Assembly (NCBI RefSeq): GCF_900109375.1
Contig: NZ_FOAB01000007.1
Span: 248,001-312,000, forward strand
Source: Aquimarina amphilecti
Lineage (GTDB): Bacteria; Bacteroidota; Bacteroidia; Flavobacteriales; Flavobacteriaceae
Length of the DNA: 64,000 nucleotides
Reading direction: 5' to 3'
The stretch's first letter is position 1. Every line of letters begins with the position of its first letter. The translations under genes and the position numbers were made by a program. The notes under the pieces are model-generated. The model did not search any database and was not told the DNA's origin. It saw only the letters and a program-made list of their open reading frames with translations. Shown here in pieces: positions 9,110 to 18,290 of the stretch.

Positions 9110-10030
9110 ATGAAATTTGAAATTATCGTAAATAACATATTTGATGACGTTAAATTAGATAACTCTTTAAGTCCGTCTGACAACAAATCAGTTCTTGGAA
9201 TAATCAATGATTTTGAAAATGGAGAATGGAGATATGAAAAGTTTCAAAACTATATTTGGGATAATATCAAAGAAACTGCTTTAAGTCATAACGAAAGACA
9301 AGCTTTGTTAAATGATGGAGCAGGTACAATTCTTTCTGAATCAGCAAAGAAATTAAGATTAATTGAATCTGTAGATGCAATTGGTAGAGGTAGTGAAATT
9401 GCAGAAATTGTTCTTTATGGAATAATGAAAGACCACTATTCTGCACTTCCAATTGTACCTAAAATATTTTACAAACAAAATACCAAGGATGAAGCCAAAG
9501 GTTCTGACAGTGTTCACATTGTTGTAGAATCAGAAGACTCTTTTTCACTATGGTTTGGAGAATCTAAATTTTACAATAGTATTGAAAATGCTCGTTTAGA
9601 CACAATTATTACTTCAGTGAAAGATTCTATTAGCTTAGAAAAAATTAAAAAAGAAAATAGTATTATTACCAATTTAAGCGACATCAACGATTTTGATGAG
9701 ATTTCAGATGTATTAAAAATCAAAATAAAAGAAAGTCTTTCTCAAGATGTATCAATTGATAAAATAAAACCAATTTTAAATATTCCTATTTTACTTTTAT
9801 ACGAATGTGAACAAACAAAAACAGGAACAGGTTTAACAACAGAATATAAACAAGGGATTATAGATTATCACAAAGACAGAGCAACACAATATTTTAAAAA
9901 ACAAATTCAAAAATGTACAGATGTACATTTATACGAGAAAATTAATTTTCATATTATCCTGTTTCCTATTGCTGACAAAGATAAAATCGTAGATAAATTT
10001 ATTCAAATAGCAAAAGTTTATAGAGATTAG
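9110..10030 (+). CDS. hamA: HamA, Hachiman anti-phage system nuclease (DUF1837)
   Basis: A 306-residue cytosolic protein paired with a helicase starting 2 bp after its stop codon, which is the Hachiman layout. In the central part are E96 (GRGSEIAEI), D133 (KGSDSVHIVVE) and E151-S-K153 (LWFGESKFYN), a PD-(D/E)xK-like nuclease set matching the ESK catalytic motif reported for HamA. In the described system HamA is a nuclease held inactive by HamB and released when HamB meets damaged or foreign DNA, clearing the cell's DNA. The length agrees with the family. It is the first gene of the first cassette in the array. Confidence 0.88.
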   Translation: MKFEIIVNNIFDDVKLDNSLSPSDNKSVLGIINDFENGEWRYEKFQNYIWDNIKETALSHNERQALLNDGAGTILSESAKKLRLIESVDAIGRGSEIAEIVLYGIMKDHYSALPIVPKIFYKQNTKDEAKGSDSVHIVVESEDSFSLWFGESKFYNSIENARLDTIITSVKDSISLEKIKKENSIITNLSDINDFDEISDVLKIKIKESLSQDVSIDKIKPILNIPILLLYECEQTKTGTGLTTEYKQGIIDYHKDRATQYFKKQIQKCTDVHLYEKINFHIILFPIADKDKIVDKFIQIAKVYRD

Positions 10031-10032
10031 AT

Positions 10033-12147
10033 ATGCAAGAACAAGTTTTTGACAAATGCCATATAATTAATGAGCTTCTAATTGGTAAACAAGAAAATGA
10101 AGCTAGACAAGAACTAATTAAGTTATTAGACTACCACAATACTAATGAATTACAATATAATCCGTTGGTTAATCATTTAATAAGGGAAACAGGGCTTTTT
10201 CCTTATTTAGAACCCGAAACCTCAAATTGGGAAGAACGATTTATCTACAATGCTTTTAAGGTAGATGTTGGAGAAGAAAAACCCCTAACGCTTCATAGAG
10301 AACAATCATTATTACTAAAAAGTCTTTTAGAGGGTAGAAATATTGCTGTTAGTGCACCGACAAGTTTTGGAAAGAGTTTTGTAATTGATGCTTATATCAA
10401 AATCAAAAAACCTAACAACGTATTAATTATTGTACCAACATTAGCTCTAACAGATGAAACTAGAAGAAGACTCTATAAAAAATTTGCTCACGATTATAAA
10501 ATCATAACAACTTCTGATGTTAAATTATCAGATAAAAATATTTTTATATTCCCTCAAGAAAGAGCAATGAATTACATCAATATTGTAGAATCATTTGATA
10601 TAATGATTGTTGATGAATTCTATAAAGCTAGTAGCAAGTTTGATAAAGAAAGGTCGCCAAGCCTAATCAGAGCAATGATAAAACTTGGTTCTAAATCTAA
10701 CCAAAAATATTATCTCGCACCAAACATCACGTCTATAGATAGCAATCCATTTACAGAAGATATGGAATTTATCAGGCTTGATTTTAATACAGTATTTTTA
10801 GAAAAACACAGATTATATAATCAAATAAAAAACAACGAAGAAAAGAGCGAAAAGCTATTAGAAATTTTATCGAAAAACAGAGGGAAATCTTTGATTTATG
10901 CAGGCACATATTCTAACATTGATAGCTTAACTAATCTTTTTCTTGATACATACGAACCCGTAAAAAATAGACTGCTTGAAATGTTTGCGGATTGGCTTTC
11001 TAAAAACTATGATGTCAATTGGAGTTTAACAAAATTAATTAGTCGTGAAATTGGTGTTCATAATGGTCGTTTACACCGTTCGTTAAGTCAAATTCAAGTA
11101 AAATTATTTGAAGAAGAAATTGGGATTCGTAATTTGATTTCAACGTCCTCAATCATAGAAGGAGTAAATACATCAGCAGAAAATGTAATAATATGGAGGA
11201 ATAGAAAAGGAAGTGCTAAACTAGATGACTTCACTTACAAAAATATTATTGGAAGAGGCGGTAGAATGTTTAAACATTTTATTGGTAAAATATACATTTT
11301 GGAAGAGCCACCAATTGAAGGTCAAACACAATTAGATATTCCATTCCCAGACGAAATACTAGGAGATTTAAACGACACTAAATATGAAGGATTACTAACG
11401 AAAGAACAAGTTGCAAAGTTAAAAATCTATAATGATGAAATGGGCGAACTTATAGGCGTCCAAGCATATGACGAACTAAAAGCAGAATCTGCATTTCAAT
11501 CCAGTAATTCCGAATTAATCAAAACAATAGCTATTGACCTATCTACAAATGCAGAAGAGTGGAATGGTCTATACTATTTAAATGAATTCAAACCTGAAAA
11601 CTGGGATAGATTATTATATAAAGTTATAAAACTACAACCTGGAAATTGGGACACAGCTTATAAAACTTTTGTAGAGTTTATTAAGATTATGGCGTACAAT
11701 TGGAGTAAATCCATTCCCGAATTACTGAAAGAGCTCGAAGATTATGACGTTGGCATTGATAAATTTTTCCTGTTAGAAAGAAACGTAACATATAAGTTTT
11801 CTGCTCTATTAAATGATTTAAACACATTACAAAAAAGAATTTTAAAGGATAAGCAATATGATATTTCTAAATTTATAAAGTGGTGTTCTCACGCATTCCT
11901 TCCGAAAGTGGTGTTTCAATTAGAGGAATATGGTTTACCTCGAATGATTTCAAAAAAATTACACGAATCAGAAATTATCAATTTCTATGATGATGAATTG
12001 ACAATTCATAGTGTAGTTCAAAAACTTAATGAAATTGGAAAAGAAATGACTATTGAAAGGACAAATAATTTAGACGAATTTGATAAATATATATTGAACT
12101 ATTTCTTTGACGGAATAAAAATAACGAACGCCCAACAAGGTGTATAA
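10033..12147 (+). CDS. hamB: HamB, Hachiman anti-phage system helicase
   Basis: A 704-residue superfamily 2 helicase. Walker A is APTSFGKS (108-115), the Walker B/DExx box is IVDEF (192-196), motif V is STSSIIEGVNT (370-380) and motif VI is IIGRGGR (405-411), followed by a ~290-residue C-terminal region. It begins 2 bp after hamA, so the two are translated together. In known Hachiman systems HamB senses DNA and controls the HamA nuclease. The last codons (NAQQGV) and stop lie inside the downstream cassette-boundary element, so the element supplies the protein's C-terminus. Confidence 0.88.
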   Translation: MQEQVFDKCHIINELLIGKQENEARQELIKLLDYHNTNELQYNPLVNHLIRETGLFPYLEPETSNWEERFIYNAFKVDVGEEKPLTLHREQSLLLKSLLEGRNIAVSAPTSFGKSFVIDAYIKIKKPNNVLIIVPTLALTDETRRRLYKKFAHDYKIITTSDVKLSDKNIFIFPQERAMNYINIVESFDIMIVDEFYKASSKFDKERSPSLIRAMIKLGSKSNQKYYLAPNITSIDSNPFTEDMEFIRLDFNTVFLEKHRLYNQIKNNEEKSEKLLEILSKNRGKSLIYAGTYSNIDSLTNLFLDTYEPVKNRLLEMFADWLSKNYDVNWSLTKLISREIGVHNGRLHRSLSQIQVKLFEEEIGIRNLISTSSIIEGVNTSAENVIIWRNRKGSAKLDDFTYKNIIGRGGRMFKHFIGKIYILEEPPIEGQTQLDIPFPDEILGDLNDTKYEGLLTKEQVAKLKIYNDEMGELIGVQAYDELKAESAFQSSNSELIKTIAIDLSTNAEEWNGLYYLNEFKPENWDRLLYKVIKLQPGNWDTAYKTFVEFIKIMAYNWSKSIPELLKELEDYDVGIDKFFLLERNVTYKFSALLNDLNTLQKRILKDKQYDISKFIKWCSHAFLPKVVFQLEEYGLPRMISKKLHESEIINFYDDELTIHSVVQKLNEIGKEMTIERTNNLDEFDKYILNYFFDGIKITNAQQGV

Positions 12148-12323
12148 GTAATAAGGGTTAAGTGCTAAACCCTAAGTTAGTGCATATTTACAAAGTCCGC
12201 CAAATTTAAAATTTGACGGTTAAATGAGAAAAAGGTAACAGTAAAATTTTAAATTTGGCTAAGTGCTAAACCGAAAAGTTAATGCTTTCTATTCCCTTAC
12301 TACTCATACACAAACCGTTACCC
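12128..12323 (+). repeat. Cassette-boundary element 2 (type I, about 195 bp)
   Basis: Outer arms GTGTATAAGTAATAAGGG (12140-12157) and CCCTTACTACTCATACAC (12294-12311) match at 16 of 18 positions. The interior has CCGCCAAATTTAAAATTTG, itself palindromic, and the phrase AAGTGCTAAACC twice, once near each arm. The left end ACGCCCAAC is complementary to the start of the hamAB cassette. The right end is GTTACCC (12317-12323). Its interior is shared with elements 4, 5, 7 and 14. Confidence 0.75.
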
Positions 12324-12347
12324 AACATTGACAAAAACATACTAGAA

Positions 12348-13040
12348 TTGAAAGGAAAAAATTGGAAAAAATATAGTTTTGAGTTCTTATCTATTTTTAT
12401 TGCAGTGATTTCTGCATTTGCACTAAACAATTGGAATGATAATAGAAAAGACAAAAAAGCTGAACAAAAAATACTGATTGAAATAAAAAATGGCTTAGAG
12501 AAAGATCTTGAAGATCTAAAAATCAACAATAAAGGACACAAAAGAGGAATTAAAGCTTGTCAATTCTGGAGAGATGTAATACAAAATAAAGAGGTAATTA
12601 TTGACTCCGTGCAATTAAGATTTGTTGAACTAACTCGAGATTTTACATCATTACAGAATAATTCTGGTTATGAAACATTGAAATCAAAAGGCCTTGAAAT
12701 TATTGAAAATGATTCTTTAAGATCAAAATTAATCTCACTCTATGAGTATGATTACTATACATTGAGAAAACTTGAAGAGGAGTATGAAGAAATGCAATAT
12801 CAAAAGAATTATTTTAAAGACATTAATAAAATATTAGCACCAAACTTTGTTTTTGATAAAAAAGGGAACTTAATAAATATAGAAACACCAATCAAACTCA
12901 ATAAAAGCGATAAGAATATTTTAATGAGCTACCTTATGAAGATTGAGTTAAACAGAAGAATGGTGTTAACTTTCTATAAAAAAACAGAGAAAAAAATAAA
13001 CAATTTAGAATCTCTAATTGAAAAGAACATAAAACGGTAG
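12348..13040 (+). CDS. DUF6090-like membrane-anchored protein (TTG start proposed)
   Basis: About 230 residues. A single N-terminal transmembrane helix (FEFLSIFIAVISAFALNNWN) is followed by NWNDNRKDKKAEQKILIEIKNGLEKDLEDL, the pattern of the DUF6090 family, common and uncharacterised in Flavobacteriia. The rest is helical and probably periplasmic, with a coiled-coil-like stretch (TLRKLEEEYEEMQYQKNY). An ATG at 12282 lies inside the repeat element and would add 22 unrelated residues, so I prefer the in-frame TTG at 12348. The stop codon lies in the next element. Confidence 0.65.
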   Translation: MKGKNWKKYSFEFLSIFIAVISAFALNNWNDNRKDKKAEQKILIEIKNGLEKDLEDLKINNKGHKRGIKACQFWRDVIQNKEVIIDSVQLRFVELTRDFTSLQNNSGYETLKSKGLEIIENDSLRSKLISLYEYDYYTLRKLEEEYEEMQYQKNYFKDINKILAPNFVFDKKGNLINIETPIKLNKSDKNILMSYLMKIELNRRMVLTFYKKTEKKINNLESLIEKNIKR

Positions 13041-13170
13041 CTAACACGATGTATAGTTCATTGCTAATGATTTTCTTATTGGAAAATCTGCCATGGCGGA
13101 ACAATGGGCGTTTCTTTTTTGCTATCGTAGTATTCGCAACAACGAAACTATACACTAACCGTTAGGTGCA
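13038..13170 (+). repeat. Cassette-boundary element 3 (type II)
   Basis: Left TAGCTAAC (13038-13045) with GTATAGTT (13051-13058); right AACTATAC (13146-13153) with GTTAGGT (13161-13167, fits GTTRRRY). The interior contains TTTTGCTATCGTAGT, also present as TTTTGCTATCTTAGT in element 9b and TTTTATTATCTTAGT in element 13, which defines a second family of elements. Confidence 0.65.
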
Positions 13171-13180
13171 ATTCAAAAAA

Positions 13181-14665
13181 ATGATAAATAAATTATTTCT
13201 TACTTTCTTATTATTATCTATCGAAATAACTTTCGGACAAATAAACAAACCTGATTCTTCTATTTTAAATGAAAGTGGAATAAATTATACTCCTATTACT
13301 AAATCTTCTACCATAAATTCAACTGAAGGAGCATCTTTTTGTAAAGGTATTTTTGAAAAACATCCTAAAGTTTTAACTGATATTGGAATATCTATTTTAA
13401 TTTTAAAGGAAGAATGTAATTGTACTGTTGGAGATTTTGATAATAATGGATATTTGGATTTTGCTTTTTGGGGGATTGACAAATCTGAACCGATAAAGCA
13501 CGGAGTTAATCATTTAGATTATGAAAACTATGTTGTATTATTCTTTGAAAAATCCAATATAATAAATACAAAAAAAATTAAGACAGAACCTGGGTTACCT
13601 TTAGTTTATTACCCTAAAAGAAGCCAGATAGGAGACAATAACGAACCTATAAGTAACAAAGAATCTCTTTGGGTTTGGGGAACTACAGAAGATGGTTATG
13701 ATGATTATTCACAAGGGACAGTTTACATCTACAATAATTATACAAAAGAATTCGAAAAAGTAAAATACCCTTATGAAAACTTAAACTTATCACAAACAGA
13801 AAAAACAACTTTAACAAACGATTATCTCTATAGTGCTACTGTAAATTCAAATACTTCTTTAAATGTAAGAAGTTCTCCTGATTTAAAAGGAACAAAAATT
13901 GGCAACATAAGATATCGTAAAGAAGTAAAGGTACTTAAGCATACTAATATTTATTTTTCTTTAAAACTAGAAAATAGAACGGCATATGGGCAATGGGTTT
14001 ATATATCATATATTGATTCATACAAAAAGGTGAAAAAAGGTTATGTATTTGACTACTTTTTAGAAATGAATTTTGATACCAAGAAGCTTGGTATTAATAT
14101 AACTGATGCTATAAAAAAGTTTAAAGAGCATAAAGATTGTCTTATTGAAAATGTTTCTACTGACTTTTTATTTAGTATTCAAGGGTTATCTTATTCAAAG
14201 GAAGATTCTAATAGAGTGGAACGAATACGAATTGAAATACAAGGTATAACAGACTCGAATACTACTTTCCAAAGAATTGATTATAAACCTAATAATTGGA
14301 TAATGTACAATGAAGTTGATTGTGATGCAAGAAGTAATTTTGAAGAAAAAAACACTTCTATTGAAATCGGCAACTTAGGACACCTTATAATATGGGATTA
14401 TAATATTGATGGATTACAAGATTTTGCCATTATGAGCGACCAAGGTATGAATGCTGGTTCATATTATGATTTTTATATGCAACAAAAGGATGGTAGCTTT
14501 AAAATCGAAGAATACCCTTTTTCACTATTTCCTACTAACATAGATTATGAAAACAAAACAATCACTGAAATACATCCTTTAGGCTGTTGTAAATTAAGTG
14601 GAGCAACATACAAAAAAGAAAAAAATAAATGGAAATTAATTAAAACGATAAATGAGGATATGTAA
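13181..14665 (+). CDS. Secreted protein with SH3b domain and FG-GAP/VCBS-like repeats
   Basis: The start is set at ATG 13181 (MINKLFLTFLLLSIEITFGQ, a signal peptide); a GTG at 13166 lies in the repeat element. The mature protein has a D-x-D-x-(N)G segment FDNNGYLDFAFWG near residue 90 and a second, WDYNIDGLQDFAI, near residue 413, like calcium-binding FG-GAP/VCBS units. Between them, about residues 220-297, is a bacterial SH3 domain (SLNVRSSPDLKGTKIGNI...WVYISY...KKGYVFDYFLE). SH3b domains usually bind cell-wall peptides. It is the only gene of its cassette. Confidence 0.72.
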   Translation: MINKLFLTFLLLSIEITFGQINKPDSSILNESGINYTPITKSSTINSTEGASFCKGIFEKHPKVLTDIGISILILKEECNCTVGDFDNNGYLDFAFWGIDKSEPIKHGVNHLDYENYVVLFFEKSNIINTKKIKTEPGLPLVYYPKRSQIGDNNEPISNKESLWVWGTTEDGYDDYSQGTVYIYNNYTKEFEKVKYPYENLNLSQTEKTTLTNDYLYSATVNSNTSLNVRSSPDLKGTKIGNIRYRKEVKVLKHTNIYFSLKLENRTAYGQWVYISYIDSYKKVKKGYVFDYFLEMNFDTKKLGINITDAIKKFKEHKDCLIENVSTDFLFSIQGLSYSKEDSNRVERIRIEIQGITDSNTTFQRIDYKPNNWIMYNEVDCDARSNFEEKNTSIEIGNLGHLIIWDYNIDGLQDFAIMSDQGMNAGSYYDFYMQQKDGSFKIEEYPFSLFPTNIDYENKTITEIHPLGCCKLSGATYKKEKNKWKLIKTINEDM

Positions 14666-14676
14666 TACTGAAAAAC

Positions 14677-14877
14677 TGCATACAACAATGGCTAAAATTA
14701 ATACGGGTTTAGTGCTTAATCCAAAAATTTAAATTGTTTTTACTAAGTCCGACAAATCTTTTGATTTGGCTTTAGAACAGAAAAAGATAAAACGAAATAA
14801 AAAGTTTTGGCTAATCGCTTAATCCAAAATTAAATGCTAATTTAATTCCGTACTAACCTTAGCCGAGACGTTAGCGG
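14677..14877 (+). repeat. Cassette-boundary element 4 (type I)
   Basis: Outer arms GGCTAAAATTAATACGG (14690-14706) and CCGTACTAACCTTAGCC (14848-14864) pair at 14 of 17 positions. The interior has AAGTCCGACAAAT and GGCTAATCGCTTAATCC, as in element 2. The right end GTTAGCGG (14870-14877) is the exact reverse complement of CCGCTAAC at 16262-16269, the far end of the same cassette. The left end TGCATACAAC resembles the complement of the GTTAGGTGCA that opens the preceding cassette. Confidence 0.75.
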
Positions 14878-14950
14878 TAGCGGCAACCATCAGTAACGTT
14901 AACGAAAATAATCAACTTCCAAATAAAGATATAAAAGCTAAAATGAAACT

Positions 14951-16099
14951 ATGATTAAATATCTCTTTAACAGACAAATTATATATAGTTTACTAATACT
15001 TGCATTTTATATTTCTTGTAATGGGCAAGTTGAAACTAAATCAACAAATGATTTAAAAAACACAGATACAATTACTATTGGGACACCTAAACTTTTAAAA
15101 ACACAAGATTCTGGCTTTGGTGATAATATTCATTGTAGTCTTATAGATAAACAAGGAAATCTTTGGTTTGGTACGACTGGAGAAGGTGTTTATTATTATG
15201 ATGGTAAATTATTCACTCAATTTACTATTAAAGACGGTCTAAGTAATAATTCTGTTTGGTCTATTTTAGAAGATACTATAGGAAATATTTGGTTTGGAAC
15301 CAGTGATGGTATATCTAAGTTTGATGGGAAAGAGATAGTTAGAGTTTCCTTGGAAAAAACAAATTCAAATAATACGTTAACTAGTAATTCAGATTCAAGA
15401 ATTACCATAGGGGCTATGATGCAGAGTAAAGATGGTAGACTTTGGTTTGGCACTAATAAAGGAGTTTATATTTATAAAGAGAACTTGTTTTCTGCTTTTC
15501 TAAATAATGAGCACATTGTAAATAAGAACGGCCTGCAACTTAAATCGGTTGAAAGAATCTTAGAAGATAAAAACGGAAACATATGGTTCTGTTCGGGAAT
15601 GGGAGGCGGAGAAGGTGTTAGCCGTTACGATGGAAAATTAATAACCAATTATAAACCGAATGGTGATGTTTGGGTGCCCTATATTTTAGAAGATAAATCA
15701 GGAAATATTTGGTTCTCAGGAAGAACTAATGGTTATTTTCGTTATGATGGAAAAACATTTACCGATTTTACAGAGAATCTTCCCTTTAGTCCAATTGTAG
15801 AAGATACAACAGAAACAATTTGTCTTAAAGAAAAAGTTGATTTTGGTCCAATATTAGAAGATAAAACAGGTAATATTTGGTTCACTGGAAAGATGAGCCG
15901 GTTTGGAGGTACAGGAGGTATATGGCGTTATGATGGGGAATCCTGTACAAATTTTACCCAAGATGGGTTAGAAGATTATCAGGTTTGGTCTATGGTAGAG
16001 GATAAAGCAGGGAATATTTGGATAGGAACAAACAATACAGGCTTGTATCGTTTCGATGGAAAAACCTTTACTGATTTTTCGGAGAAAGCGTCTAAGTAA
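14951..16099 (+). CDS. Propeller lipoprotein (two-component-regulator propeller repeats), frameshifted at its 3' end
   Basis: A 382-residue lipoprotein (N-terminal signal ending YISCNGQ) made of repeated blades of the form 'I.ED..GNIWFGT..G...YDGK.FT.F', the sensor-propeller repeat seen in the periplasmic part of hybrid two-component systems. Here there is no membrane kinase, so it is a stand-alone propeller. After the stop at 16099, another blade (LSNNYVFCIVVDNDGNLWFG...YDGGNFTTFSE) continues in a different frame to 16211, so a net two-base loss near 16085-16092 appears to have cut off the last blade. A paralogue lies at 22002. Confidence 0.82.
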   Translation: MIKYLFNRQIIYSLLILAFYISCNGQVETKSTNDLKNTDTITIGTPKLLKTQDSGFGDNIHCSLIDKQGNLWFGTTGEGVYYYDGKLFTQFTIKDGLSNNSVWSILEDTIGNIWFGTSDGISKFDGKEIVRVSLEKTNSNNTLTSNSDSRITIGAMMQSKDGRLWFGTNKGVYIYKENLFSAFLNNEHIVNKNGLQLKSVERILEDKNGNIWFCSGMGGGEGVSRYDGKLITNYKPNGDVWVPYILEDKSGNIWFSGRTNGYFRYDGKTFTDFTENLPFSPIVEDTTETICLKEKVDFGPILEDKTGNIWFTGKMSRFGGTGGIWRYDGESCTNFTQDGLEDYQVWSMVEDKAGNIWIGTNNTGLYRFDGKTFTDFSEKASK

Positions 16100-16211
16100 T
16101 AATTATGTGTTTTGTATTGTTGTAGATAACGATGGAAACCTTTGGTTCGGGACTAGAAACACAAGTTTAAGTAAATACGATGGGGGAAACTTCACAACAT
16201 TTTCCGAATAG
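16085..16211 (+). pseudogene. Out-of-frame last blade of the propeller lipoprotein
   Basis: Frame shifted relative to the gene above: CTA AGT AAT AAT TAT GTG ... GAT GGA AAC CTT TGG TTC GGG ... TTT TCC GAA TAG. It encodes a full propeller blade in line with the earlier ones (the expected '..EKDGLSNN..' is disrupted at GAGAAAGCGTCTAAG). A sequencing error cannot be excluded from one sequence. Confidence 0.75.
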
Positions 16212-16261
16212 AAAAAAACTAAGAATTTGAATAATCAAAACTTTCAAAAAAAATAGGGCAG

Positions 16262-16464
16262 CCGCTAACAATGTATAAAAAACATAGGGCGTTTGTGTTA
16301 AATCGAAAGGTCTGTGCATATTAATAAAGTCCGCTAAATATAAAATTTGGCGTTTATAGTAGAAAAGAAAAAAGCAAAATATTTATATTTAGCTAAGTAA
16401 TAAACCGAAACGAAAGTGCTTATCACCTGCCCTACGTTTCTTATACTGAACGTAGTAAATATAG
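16262..16464 (+). repeat. Cassette-boundary element 5 (type I)
   Basis: Outer arms GTATAAAAAACATAGGGC (16273-16290) and GCCCTACGTTTCTTATAC (16429-16446) pair at 16 of 18. The interior shares TTAAATCGAAAGGTCTGTG and AAAGTCCGCTAAATATAAAA with element 14. The left end CCGCTAAC matches the start of the upstream cassette. The right end ACGTAGTAAAT (16450-16460) is near-complementary to ATTTGCTAC at 17381-17389, the far end of the next cassette. Confidence 0.75.
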
Positions 16465-16475
16465 AATTCAAAATT

Positions 16476-17372
16476 ATGATAAGAAAAATAGTAACCTTTA
16501 CACTTATTTTAATATCATTAACTTCTACGTATAGTCAAAATAATTCGCTCTTTGAAAGACTTCGAGCTATTAAAACTAGTGGTTCTTTAACTTTTTATAA
16601 TGTAGATGGTATAGCCATCACTTCTGAATCAATGATATATAGTTATAATGATATCAACCTTAAAATGGCATATAATTTATATAATGTGAGTTCAGAAAAA
16701 AAAGAAAAAAACATTACGTTAAGATGTGAGAATTTATTTACCAGAACAAAAAATGTTAGAAGCGATAAAATCACCCAATACAACTCATATTTTTTCGTAA
16801 AAAATAAAAACAATAAAGTAATTGTGTTTCATTTTGGATCAATCAATAAAACAAATAAAGATTTTGAAATTGATTTTATAAATCTCGTCATAGATAATAA
16901 AATACCTAAAAGCTGTTTTTCAGATAGACCTATCAATAAGATAAATTTTGCCTCTCGAATAATCGAAATTGAGGATAATTGTAATTACGCAAATGTCAAT
17001 TCCATTCAATGCCCGTTTAATGGACAAATGAGCTGGTCATTACACGAGAATTTATCCGATGCAAAAAAGCAAGTCGAATATGAATTTGAAATTACCAAAT
17101 CAAAAAAGCTCGGGCAATTAGTAAAAGAAGAAATGATTAATTTGAACTTTGAAGGAATTAATACCATAGCCAAAAGAGTCACTTTTGTAGTTGAAAATAA
17201 TGATACAATTAATATTGATTTAAAATCAATCGAAGGAAAAAAACTGATTATATATTATATCGCTGAAAAAGTCAGAAGTTATAATATAAGTTGTGTTCTA
17301 AGTCATTGGGAAGATGACAAAATAGCATCAAATGGATTGCCTACCTTGTTAAGTAAAATAATCCAATTATAA
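16476..17372 (+). CDS. Hypothetical secreted protein
   Basis: The start is at ATG 16476 (MIRKIVTFTLILISLTSTYSQ, a signal peptide cut after SYSQ-like TYSQ). An upstream ATG at 16416 is inside the repeat element. The mature ~278 residues have no motif I recognise. They contain a few cysteines (CENLF, CFSD, DNCNYANVNSIQC, SCVLSHW), which may form disulphides in the periplasm. It is the only gene of its cassette. Confidence 0.65.
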   Translation: MIRKIVTFTLILISLTSTYSQNNSLFERLRAIKTSGSLTFYNVDGIAITSESMIYSYNDINLKMAYNLYNVSSEKKEKNITLRCENLFTRTKNVRSDKITQYNSYFFVKNKNNKVIVFHFGSINKTNKDFEIDFINLVIDNKIPKSCFSDRPINKINFASRIIEIEDNCNYANVNSIQCPFNGQMSWSLHENLSDAKKQVEYEFEITKSKKLGQLVKEEMINLNFEGINTIAKRVTFVVENNDTINIDLKSIEGKKLIIYYIAEKVRSYNISCVLSHWEDDKIASNGLPTLLSKIIQL

Positions 17373-17380
17373 TAAAATAC

Positions 17381-17558
17381 ATTTGCTACCAATATATATG
17401 TGATCATAGCAGCTCAGTTATGAATGCAATGGTTGTCGTACTTTTGGTAAGTCGTAATGCTTGCAGAAAGTAAAAGTTAGCAACCAATGCGCAGAAAAAC
17501 CTAAAAGCAAGGTAACATTTTGCTCTGCTATGATACATATATTAAACGTTATCATTAA
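17381..17558 (+). repeat. Cassette-boundary element 6
   Basis: Arms ATATATGTGATCATAGCAG (17394-17412) and CTGCTATGATACATATAT (17525-17542) pair with one bulged base. The interior (GGTTGTCGTACTTTTGG, AAAGTTAGCAACCAATGC) does not match types I or II closely. The right end is GTTATCA (17548-17554). Confidence 0.65.
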
Positions 17559-17833
17559 TTTACACAAAACAGTAAATAAAAAATGATGTAGAATATAAAA
17601 CATCGATATATGATCGCTGGAATATCAATAATATCAAATTTGACTGAAGAAGTACAATTGAGAATTAAAATAAAGTTGAATACTTCAATGTAGTCTTTGT
17701 AATACATTACGGTATTAAACTTACTGCGTCTTATCGTAAATTTTGAAAATGATTAATTTATATTTTTTTAACAACTTAAGAGCTAACAACTATCTTTAGT
17801 TAAAATTATAAAAGTGAGAAATAATATTTTAAG
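17559..17833. other. Non-coding stretch before the 17.8 kb gene
   Basis: About 275 bp, AT-rich, with no open frame of note. It has a weak TTTAAC...GTTAAA inverted pair near 17768-17802 and no clear -7/-33 box. It may be the promoter region of the small membrane-protein cassette or the remains of a lost cassette; nothing more can be supported. Confidence 0.4.
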
Positions 17834-18253
17834 ATGGGGGAATACACTACAGAGTACATAAACGAAATTGCTAATCATTATATTTTAATAAGTGCTCTTT
17901 TAGGTGGTTTTTCGATAACTTTTATAGCAAATATTATCGTTAACAAAATTGAAAAGAATATTCAAAAAGCACTTTTAATTGTTGCTACAATAACTGCAAG
18001 TTCCTTTTTGATTAGCGTATTTGCGTTGACGAAAATCTTAGCTATAACATCAAAAAATTATCCATTTGAAATAAATTTGGTAACTCTATTAACAATCAAC
18101 AAAGCTTCGGAAATATCTTTCGGGATAGGAATGATATGTATTTCAATATTAATATCATTATCAGGCTGGACAAAATCAAGAGCTGTTGGAATTATAACAA
18201 CAATAATTGGTCTTTTGACTTTTGTAACAGCCCAAATTTTGTCTCGAATGTAG
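17834..18253 (+). CDS. Small membrane protein, unknown function
   Basis: A 139-residue protein with four hydrophobic helices (ILISALLGGFSITFIANIIV, ALLIVATITASSFLISVFALT, ISFGIGMICISILISLSG, AVGIITTIIGLLTFVTAQIL). No family is recognised. The ATG at 17834 lies about 275 bp after the boundary element and the stop is 38 bp before the next one, so it is the sole cargo of its cassette. Confidence 0.65.
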   Translation: MGEYTTEYINEIANHYILISALLGGFSITFIANIIVNKIEKNIQKALLIVATITASSFLISVFALTKILAITSKNYPFEINLVTLLTINKASEISFGIGMICISILISLSGWTKSRAVGIITTIIGLLTFVTAQILSRM

Positions 18254-18290
18254 TTTTAAGGGATCTTATTAAGATTGGTGAAAAACAAAA

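Noticed and set aside
12282..12347. ATG at 12282 as the start of the DUF6090-like gene
   Set aside because: It falls inside the boundary repeat and adds residues (MLSIPLLLIHKPLPNID...) with no family support; the later TTG fits the transmembrane start.
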